A stretch of 6,833 nt of DNA from Candidatus Helarchaeota archaeon. Lineage in GTDB: Archaea > Asgardarchaeota > Lokiarchaeia > Helarchaeales > HEL-GB-A. The notes beneath the pieces are model-generated. The model made no database searches. It had not been told where the DNA came from and worked only from the letters and a program-made list of their open reading frames with translations. Position numbers and translations under genes: made by a program. Every line of letters begins with the position of its first letter. The stretch's first letter is position 1. Shown one piece after another: positions 1 through 5,170 of this stretch. The DNA lies in NCBI GenBank assembly GCA_013375405.1, contig JABXJU010000223.1, positions 1 to 6,833 on the forward strand, given 5' to 3'.

Positions 1-375
1 GCCAGTAAGGATGTTATTTTGGTTGATGATAGCATTGTCCGAGGTACTACCTGCCGAAATATAGTCAAATTATTAAAGGATGCGGGAGCAAACAAAGTAC
101 ATTTAAGAATCAGCTGCCCTCCACTCATTGCTGCGTGTTATATGGGAATTGATTTTCCCAATAAAGCAGACCTCATTGCTGCCCGAATGAATGTGGAAGG
201 AATTCGAGAATTTATTGGAGTAGATACTCTCGGATATCAGACTTTAGAAGGCTTAGTCGATGCAACAAAGATGCCTCGAAGTGAGCTCTGTTTAGCTTGC
301 CTTACAGGCGATTATCCCTTACGTAATCCACCAGATTACGAATTGTTAACTCAAGAATTGGACATTTCAAAATAA
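1..375 (+). CDS. purF: Amidophosphoribosyltransferase (PurF), C-terminal 124 residues, 5' end outside window
   Basis: PurF makes 5-phosphoribosylamine from PRPP and glutamine, the first committed step of purine synthesis in the cytoplasm. Only the phosphoribosyltransferase end is present. The frame is open from base 1, so the gene begins left of the window; an internal TTG at 19 is not the true start. The PRPP-binding loop VILVDDSIVRGTT lies at window residues 5-17. The following GVDTLGYQTLEGLVDA stretch and the terminal CLACLTGDYP are standard PurF signatures. Cys46 (in ACYMGID) and Cys97/Cys100 (CLAC) fall where the Bacillus-type enzyme holds its 4Fe-4S cluster, so this is probably the iron-sulfur form (family knowledge; the fourth Cys would be off-window). 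It stops 23 bp before the convergent glycosidase gene. purD follows on the same strand about 2 kb downstream, so the purine genes are clustered but interrupted. Confidence 0.95.
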   Translation, partial: ASKDVILVDDSIVRGTTCRNIVKLLKDAGANKVHLRISCPPLIAACYMGIDFPNKADLIAARMNVEGIREFIGVDTLGYQTLEGLVDATKMPRSELCLACLTGDYPLRNPPDYELLTQELDISK

Positions 376-398
376 AGATAGATTGATTTTCCGTAAGT

Positions 399-2213
399 CT
401 AACCTGATTTGAACGGCTTTCGCGAATAATATCGCTCAAACTGTCCTTTTAAAAATAAATTTTGGAAGAATCCGAATAGAATTCCAAAAATCATTAATTC
501 AACTGGTTTAAATATAAAATAAAATCTTGCCAAAAATCCAGCTTTTCGCTTTTTGGGAATTTTCCATAGCACCTTTTTAATTACTTTGGTTATTAATTTT
601 GGTTCATTTTTTTCAGAAACAACTCCTTTTCGATTAAAACCTTTTTGGTACTTGTTGGTTCGCATGGGAGACCGAAAATCCCGATAGATCCATATAATCC
701 ATCCTGCGATGTAATCCTTTGAATTGAAGGTTTCAATTGAATGAGTCAGAATTGAGACTTGTTTCTCCTCTGAAAATTTCACGTATTCTTTTGAATGAAA
801 TCCAAATTTCGCCCCTGCTCCGAATTCGGTTATTAGTAAGGGCTGAGCTGGGGCAGTTTGGTGAATGAAATCGATGACCATGTTAAGATTTCGTTCACTA
901 AACAAGTACCAACCAAAATACAGGTTGACACACGGTAGGTCTGATTTACGACGAAACGTGTCAGAGACCATTCTACTGGAAACATAAGTTACGATTCGTG
1001 AAGAGTCGAGTTTCCTTGCATATTGCATTAATTGATGGATGAATCGGGAACATACGCGATGTTCAATGGGGATTTCATTTCCCATGCTCCAAAGGATCAC
1101 CGAAGGATGATTAAAATCACGATAAATAAGATCCTTCACCATTGTTAGAGCTAATTTTAATACATCTGGATTCTTGAAATCACAATACCAATAAACTGGT
1201 ATCTCCTCCAGAATGAGAATCCCCACTTCATCAGCTAATTCAATTAATTTTTCGTCGTGCGAATAATGCGCAGTCCTAAGGGTATTGAATCCAAATTTTT
1301 TCATATTTTTTAAATCATTTAACCGATCTTCTGCTTTTATTGCCCGACCATAGGGTACAAATTCTTCATGCAGACTGACACCTTTTATTTTAATCAACTT
1401 ATTGTTAATGAGGATACCTGATTTTCCAACTTCTATGGTTCGAATGCCAAATCTTATTTTAAATAACTCCTCCTCTTCATTAAATTGTGCTTGGAATTCA
1501 TATAAAGTAGGCGATTCGGGGGACCATAATTTGGGATTAGACATGCTTAAACCAAATTCTCCCTTTTTCTCTTGAGCCTCAGTAGTTCCTTCCAAAATGG
1601 CATTTGAATCTTGTAAGATTTTCCATTTAATCTGACCTTTGATAGTTAATTTATAATTAATGATAAGCGTAGCGGAGTTAGGAGTAATTTTTTTAGTCGT
1701 TATACGAATCCATTGAATCCACTCTTTTGGAACAACAATTAAATCAATATCCCGATAAATTCCACCCCAATTATACCAATCATACTGTAGTGAGGGAAGG
1801 CGGCTAAATTCCCGAAAATTTTCTACTTCAACGGCAATTACATTGTTTTTTTCCAAGATTTTGTTCGGAATTTTCAATTTAAACGGCAAAAATCCCCCTT
1901 GGTGATCCCCTAAATAGGTCCCATTAATCCATATTTTACAATAATAATTAACTCCGTTGAAATTAATGAAATAATCTTTATCCTCAATTTTATCGAGTGT
2001 AAATTGATGAAAAAACCAAAAATATCCTACATATCTGTCATATGGAAGTATCTCATCCTCAATTATACTATTCCAGCAGCAAGGAAGTTCGATTGAAGGG
2101 AAAGTATCCCAATTTTTCTTAATAAAAACCGGATCATGCCAATTTTCATGTTCTCCCTGCTGCTCCGCATCACATCGGTATCGCCAATTGCCACCGTTTA
2201 AGCTGATTTTCAT
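399..2213 (-). CDS. Glycoside hydrolase family 2, probable beta-glucuronidase, with hydrophobic C-terminal tail
   Basis: A retaining exo-glycosidase of 604 aa, close to the usual size of bacterial beta-glucuronidases. Approximate domains: jelly-roll sugar-binding domain 1-160 (NWGGIYRDI near 148-156), Ig-like domain 162-262 (LWSPESPTLYEF 229-240), and TIM barrel 263-555. The acid/base is Glu380 in WSMGNE and the nucleophile Glu463 in ITEFGAGA. Asn527-Arg528-Lys529 (in FNRKGV) matches the N-x-K motif that recognises the substrate carboxylate in glucuronidases, so I favour glucuronidase over galactosidase or mannosidase; the exact substrate is inferred. No signal peptide is visible, so the catalytic part should be cytoplasmic. 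After a basic stretch (KIPKKRK, 551-557) come a hydrophobic segment near 560-569 and a longer one at 571-588, then 16 polar residues. This tail is foreign to the family as I know it and resembles a tail anchor. The first in-frame ATG is used; no Shine-Dalgarno is seen and a TATA-like box implies a very short leader. The gene is AT-richer than purD and sits inverted between purF and purD, which suggests insertion, perhaps by transfer from bacteria. Confidence 0.92.
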   Translation of the reverse strand: MKISLNGGNWRYRCDAEQQGEHENWHDPVFIKKNWDTFPSIELPCCWNSIIEDEILPYDRYVGYFWFFHQFTLDKIEDKDYFINFNGVNYYCKIWINGTYLGDHQGGFLPFKLKIPNKILEKNNVIAVEVENFREFSRLPSLQYDWYNWGGIYRDIDLIVVPKEWIQWIRITTKKITPNSATLIINYKLTIKGQIKWKILQDSNAILEGTTEAQEKKGEFGLSMSNPKLWSPESPTLYEFQAQFNEEEELFKIRFGIRTIEVGKSGILINNKLIKIKGVSLHEEFVPYGRAIKAEDRLNDLKNMKKFGFNTLRTAHYSHDEKLIELADEVGILILEEIPVYWYCDFKNPDVLKLALTMVKDLIYRDFNHPSVILWSMGNEIPIEHRVCSRFIHQLMQYARKLDSSRIVTYVSSRMVSDTFRRKSDLPCVNLYFGWYLFSERNLNMVIDFIHQTAPAQPLLITEFGAGAKFGFHSKEYVKFSEEKQVSILTHSIETFNSKDYIAGWIIWIYRDFRSPMRTNKYQKGFNRKGVVSEKNEPKLITKVIKKVLWKIPKKRKAGFLARFYFIFKPVELMIFGILFGFFQNLFLKGQFERYYSRKPFKSG

Positions 2214-2234
2214 AATGAATTTTGACTCAGATTG

Positions 2235-2245
2235 AATTATAAAAG
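2235..2245 (-). promoter_or_regulatory. Candidate archaeal TATA box for the glycosidase gene
   Basis: On the minus strand this reads CTTTTATAATT, a good archaeal TATA-like element. Its centre is about 27 nt before the ATG at 2213. Archaeal transcription starts roughly 25 nt downstream of the box, so the transcript would be leaderless or nearly so. This fits the lack of a Shine-Dalgarno in front of the gene. No convincing purine-rich BRE precedes it, so confidence is moderate. Confidence 0.45.
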
Positions 2246-2292
2246 CATGGATTGGCTATCATATTACTCCCGTACTTCCTCTATAATATGTA

Positions 2293-2308
2293 AAAGAAGG
2301 CTTAAATA
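2293..2308 (+). promoter_or_regulatory. Candidate BRE/TATA promoter of purD
   Basis: A purine-rich run AAAGAAGG (2293-2300), suitable as a TFB recognition element, directly precedes CTTAAATA (2301-2308), close to the archaeal TATA consensus. The predicted start is near 2328-2332, giving a leader of about 50 nt that includes the Shine-Dalgarno. An upstream CTATAATATG at 2281-2290 is a weaker alternative. Confidence 0.5.
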
Positions 2309-2366
2309 GAGTTAATTAGAAGGATTATTTAATTTTACAAATCAATTCTCTCAAAGGAACTTACTC

Positions 2367-2374
2367 GAGAGGAG
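2367..2374 (+). promoter_or_regulatory. Shine-Dalgarno sequence of purD
   Basis: GAGAGGAG ends four bases before the ATG at 2379, with its GAGG core six bases away. It fixes the purD start, since the encoded MADGDSVLVIGSGG places the nucleotide-binding motif at the normal distance from the N-terminus. Confidence 0.75.
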
Positions 2375-2378
2375 AAAT

Positions 2379-3710
2379 ATGGCTGATGGAGATTCTGTAT
2401 TAGTAATAGGAAGCGGTGGTCGTGAAAGTGCCATTGCTTGGCTTCTATCGAAGAGTAAAGGTGTCGGGCAGATATTTACAGCCCCAGGGAATCCAGGAAC
2501 GCAATTACTCGGAAAAAATGTAAACATTTCCCCGGATGACTTTGTGGCCCTTGTGGATTTTGCGTTAAAGGAGAGAATCGATTTGGTGGTTACAGGTTCT
2601 GAGAGCCAATTGGGAAAAGGAATTGTTGATGCGTTCCAGAAGCAGGATATCACCATTTACGGCCCGAATCTTAAGTTAGCTCAAATTGAAGTAGATAAAA
2701 TTTATGGTAAAGAAGTTATGAATAATGCAGGCATTGTCACACCTCAATGTTGGATGTTCCAGGATGCGGAAGCTGCGAAGGCTAAAATTATGGAAGACCC
2801 AAAAAATACCGTTGTAAAACATCCAAGTGGTGATATGGGCGGGAAAGGAGTACATCCATGTGCCACGCAAAAGGAGGCGATTGGGGAAGTTGATAAGATG
2901 TTGCAAATTTCGGAAACTGTAGTTATTGAGCAATTTGCGGGTGAAAAAGGCGTTATTCATGAGGAAGCATCTTGTATGGCCATTTGTAGCGGCACCAGCT
3001 ATATTCCGTTGATTTTCTCCCAGGATCATAAGAAAGAAGGAGAAGGAGATACAGGCAGTAATACAGGGGGTATGGGTGCCTATGTCCCATGTGAAATTAC
3101 ACTGGGTTATGAAAAATGGATCCTTGATAAAATTGTAGAACCGACTTTGAAAGTGTTAGATGGGAAATTGTATGGAACACTTTATATTGCCTTAATCCGT
3201 AATCCAGGGAATGAGGAATGGCCATTTCAGGTGCTCGAGTATAATGCCCGTTTTGGTGATCCTGAACTACAACCTATTGCCACCTTACTAGATGCGCCTA
3301 ATTTTTACCAAATCTTAAAAGCATCAGCCCAACAAGAAGACCTATCCAATTATGAGTTAAAATGGCATCCTGGTTCGGCCGTTTGCACGGTGATGGCAAA
3401 TAAGGGGTATCCACGGAAAGATGACTTTTATAAAACACATCTTAAGAAAACAATTTTGGGGCTTGACGATCCCTATTTCAACAATCCTTGGGTAACGGTT
3501 TTTCACGCAGGAACGGGGATTAATGAGAAAAGTGAATTTATCATAAATGGAGGGCGTGCTTTAAATATTGTTGCTCGCGGAAAAGATATCATTGAAGCAC
3601 AACAGCGATGTCTTGAGGCGATATCGAAAGTCAAGTGTGATGGGCTTAGATATAGACGAGATATTGGATATCGCGATATTGAGCGATTTAAGGCGCGAAC
3701 TGGAGACTAA
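2379..3710 (+). CDS. purD: Phosphoribosylamine-glycine ligase (GAR synthetase), divergent
   Basis: PurD is an ATP-grasp enzyme that joins glycine to 5-phosphoribosylamine, the unstable product of PurF, so its presence beside purF makes metabolic sense. The 443 aa length is close to the usual 420-430. Recognisable elements in order: N-domain motif GSGGRES (11-17), TAPGNPGT (34-41), GPN (95-97), ATP-grasp glycine loop GGKGV (154-158), QDHKKEGEGDTG (215-226) followed by NTGGMGAY (228-235), the metal-binding LEYNARFGDPE (286-296), and the C-domain VMANKGYP (338-345) and GGRALNIVA (391-399). Differences from typical PurD: GGREHA has become GGRESA, the usual KADGLAAGKGV reads KHPSGDMGGKGV, GPNTGGM reads GSNTGGM, and a few extra residues lie near 187-196. 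The ATP- and metal-binding core is kept, so I expect an active but lineage-specific enzyme. The gene has its own promoter and ribosome binding site, and it converges with the ArsD-like gene with only 3 bp between the stops. Confidence 0.95.
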   Translation: MADGDSVLVIGSGGRESAIAWLLSKSKGVGQIFTAPGNPGTQLLGKNVNISPDDFVALVDFALKERIDLVVTGSESQLGKGIVDAFQKQDITIYGPNLKLAQIEVDKIYGKEVMNNAGIVTPQCWMFQDAEAAKAKIMEDPKNTVVKHPSGDMGGKGVHPCATQKEAIGEVDKMLQISETVVIEQFAGEKGVIHEEASCMAICSGTSYIPLIFSQDHKKEGEGDTGSNTGGMGAYVPCEITLGYEKWILDKIVEPTLKVLDGKLYGTLYIALIRNPGNEEWPFQVLEYNARFGDPELQPIATLLDAPNFYQILKASAQQEDLSNYELKWHPGSAVCTVMANKGYPRKDDFYKTHLKKTILGLDDPYFNNPWVTVFHAGTGINEKSEFIINGGRALNIVARGKDIIEAQQRCLEAISKVKCDGLRYRRDIGYRDIERFKARTGD

Positions 3711-3713
3711 TCA

Positions 3714-4049
3714 TCACTTTTTAATTGCATTTAATTTTTGAGCAATTTCTTCGAAAGACGGGAAACTTCCAGAGTGAAGGATCTTTTCTCCATAAAGAAA
3801 AACTGGAAATGCGTTATTTCCCTCTTGTCGTACGAAAGCTTTTACGATTTCATTTTTTAAAAAACTCACGGTTTTCAAAAATATACGTTTAACTTCAATT
3901 TTGAGTTGACTTTGTAATTGCTTTATAACTTTGTTTCGTCTTATCAACTCTTGTCGCATCACATCCGCAGGGGGCAGCCCTGGAATTTCTGCGGGAAATC
4001 CACAATAACCACCTGTTGGATCCATTTCAAAAATGTAGAGATCCGGCAT
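3714..4049 (-). CDS. Small thioredoxin-fold protein, ArsD-like, lacking the vicinal cysteines
   Basis: A 111-residue soluble protein of unknown function. Its layout resembles the arsenic metallochaperone ArsD and related thioredoxin-fold proteins. It has an N-terminal strand followed by an acidic/proline turn (LYIFEMDP, 4-11), a cysteine-poor loop (GGYCGFP, 13-19), a helical, basic middle region (28-73), and a C-terminal half AFPVFLYGEKILHSGSFPS (80-98) with the probable cis-proline Pro82 and then the final helix EEIAQKLN. ArsD carries a CC pair and further cysteines in the first loop. Here only Cys16 remains in the whole protein, so arsenite binding as in ArsD is unlikely. It is the last gene of a three-gene minus-strand cluster, 12 bp after the 7-TM gene, with its own Shine-Dalgarno. 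Its likely role is a small partner or redox-type adaptor of the membrane protein or the CHAT protease (inference from gene order only). Confidence 0.75.
   Translation of the reverse strand: MPDLYIFEMDPTGGYCGFPAEIPGLPPADVMRQELIRRNKVIKQLQSQLKIEVKRIFLKTVSFLKNEIVKAFVRQEGNNAFPVFLYGEKILHSGSFPSFEEIAQKLNAIKK
3718..3739 (+). terminator. Candidate T-rich terminator of purD
   Basis: Two runs of five T (3718-3722 and 3735-3739) in an AT-rich stretch lie within 30 bases after the purD stop. Archaeal RNA polymerase can stop at such U-rich tracts without a hairpin. The site overlaps the 3' end of the convergent ArsD-like gene, so the T runs may simply reflect its lysine and leucine codons. Confidence 0.3.
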
Positions 4050-4055
4050 AAATTT

Positions 4056-4060
4056 CTCCG
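4056..4060 (-). promoter_or_regulatory. Shine-Dalgarno of the ArsD-like gene
   Basis: Minus-strand CGGAG lies six bases before the ATG at 4049, inside the 12 bp gap after the stop of the 7-TM gene. It supports this start and translation from a shared transcript. Confidence 0.6.
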
Positions 4061-4061
4061 T

Positions 4062-5141
4062 CTAATCTTTTACTTCAAATATTCTATTAATAATAGGACC
4101 TAGAGGGTAAAAAAGGTCTAAATTTCCTTTCCAATCTTTCATTAGAAGGCCAAAGAGTTGTTCGAATTCCTTCAGGAGTTTTTGAAGTTTGAAATGTACT
4201 ATATAGAGATCTTCATCAGCAACCATGATACCAATTGCATGGGGACTTTGTTCAAAAAGAATCTTCGCATCACCATGATCAATAACTTGGAGGGATTTCT
4301 CGCTTTTGATCATTTCTTTCATAAGAGATTGAATAGCTATGAGGCTCCCTCCGAAAAGATCCTTATCGGTGAGAGATTTTTCTCTGAAAGCATGCTCAAA
4401 AAGGCATATTCCACTAGGATTAAGGATGTATAAATGTCGGATTTTTTCATTCCAATCAAATTCCGTAAACGAGGGAATTGTATAAAACCCAAAACCCGTA
4501 AGTACAGAAGCAAGCACGAGTAGTCCCTTTACATTATATAATATATCAAAATCCTGTTGTAGAGTCAACCAAATCTCTTGAGAAATTACCATGAGAAAAA
4601 GCCCAAAACCAAGAATGACTATTAACATCTTCTTTCTTAACTCCCCAGAGGTTTTCCAAATCAGTTTATGAAGAAAAAGAACAATTAAAACTAATAAGGG
4701 GATCAAAAGGATAAGATTAAACCCTGTAAAGAGGAGGTTAAGTGGTTTAAGAATTGTTATCGTTGTAACAATACAGATGAAGTAAATTAAAAAGTAATGT
4801 TTCGTATCTTTTCGTACAATCCGTTCAGCTATATATATAAGAATCCCGCTCACAATAACAATAAACCCCATAGCTATTAGGAAATAGATTCTCGTGCGCT
4901 TTAAAATTTCTAGGAGGGTTGCATCAGCAAAAAAATATGAATATATCATCAATACCGTCCCTAAGAATAAAAAGAAATAGAGGAGCATTAATGCATACGG
5001 GATATATTGCTCATTTTCGGAACGTTTCTGCTTTTTCCATTCTTGACGAAAAAGAAGGGTAAATAAGAATGTAACAACAAGTTGAGTTGTTGCTACCATA
5101 AGACTTAGTTTATAACTCAGTTCCATGGTTATATCATTCAT
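4062..5141 (-). CDS. Seven-helix membrane protein with C-terminal longin-like domain
   Basis: The 359-residue protein has two parts. Residues 1-225 contain seven hydrophobic segments, near 12-32, 47-70, 85-106, 115-133, 137-160, 170-193 and 203-222, an arrangement like the 7-TM sensor modules placed before signalling domains. Residues 233-357 are soluble and begin IRHLYILNPSGICLFEH (234-250): two strands joined by a tight turn. A long helix follows (DLFGGSLIAIQSLMKEMI, 261-278), then three strands (SLQVIDHG, AKILFEQS, AIGIMVADEDLYIVHF), and an amphipathic helix (KLQKLLKEFEQLFGLLM, 318-334). The order beta-beta-alpha-beta-beta-beta-alpha is that of longin domains, which serve small-GTPase and trafficking complexes in eukaryotes and are abundant in Asgard archaea. 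A roadblock/LC7-like or profilin-like fold is the main alternative. An in-frame TAA lies 12 bp upstream of the ATG, so the start cannot be further out; the Shine-Dalgarno is weak (GTGA). It lies 29 bp after the CHAT gene and 12 bp before the ArsD-like gene. Function unknown; a membrane receptor or docking platform is plausible. Confidence 0.85.
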   Translation of the reverse strand: MNDITMELSYKLSLMVATTQLVVTFLFTLLFRQEWKKQKRSENEQYIPYALMLLYFFLFLGTVLMIYSYFFADATLLEILKRTRIYFLIAMGFIVIVSGILIYIAERIVRKDTKHYFLIYFICIVTTITILKPLNLLFTGFNLILLIPLLVLIVLFLHKLIWKTSGELRKKMLIVILGFGLFLMVISQEIWLTLQQDFDILYNVKGLLVLASVLTGFGFYTIPSFTEFDWNEKIRHLYILNPSGICLFEHAFREKSLTDKDLFGGSLIAIQSLMKEMIKSEKSLQVIDHGDAKILFEQSPHAIGIMVADEDLYIVHFKLQKLLKEFEQLFGLLMKDWKGNLDLFYPLGPIINRIFEVKD

Positions 5142-5155
5142 TGTGCTTTCACGTT

Positions 5156-5170
5156 AAAAAAAAAGAGAAA
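5156..5170 (-). terminator. T9 tract directly after the CHAT stop codon
   Basis: On the minus strand, TTTCTC then nine T residues follow the CHAT TAA at once, before the downstream 7-TM gene. Such a tract can act as an intrinsic archaeal terminator. If so, it would reduce read-through and set different levels for the protease and the membrane protein. There is no hairpin, and read-through is equally possible. Confidence 0.4.

Noticed and set aside
19..375. TTG at 19 as the start of a short separate gene
   Set aside because: The frame is open to base 1 and the preceding residues complete the PRPP-loop strand of PurF, so this is an internal codon of a truncated purF.
376..398. Terminator for purF or the glycosidase in the convergent gap
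   Set aside because: Only a four-T run and no hairpin are seen; too weak to call.
2351..2656. Open reading frame of 101 codons on the minus strand over the start of purD
   Set aside because: It lies antisense inside a clearly real purD, has no recognisable family and is low in plausible fold features; a shadow frame.
2676..3029. Open reading frame of 117 codons on the minus strand inside purD
   Set aside because: Antisense to conserved ATP-grasp coding sequence, with no Shine-Dalgarno or known domain.
3668..3679. Perfect 12 bp palindrome ATATCGCGATAT
   Set aside because: It lies inside the purD 3' coding end and encodes part of GYRDIER; most likely chance from codon choice rather than an operator.
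3714..4049. True ArsD arsenic metallochaperone
   Set aside because: The vicinal cysteine pair is absent and no ars genes are nearby; kept only as a fold resemblance.
3918..4433. Two short plus-strand frames (3918-4103 and 4158-4433)
   Set aside because: Both are antisense to the ArsD-like and 7-TM genes and their translations show no family resemblance.
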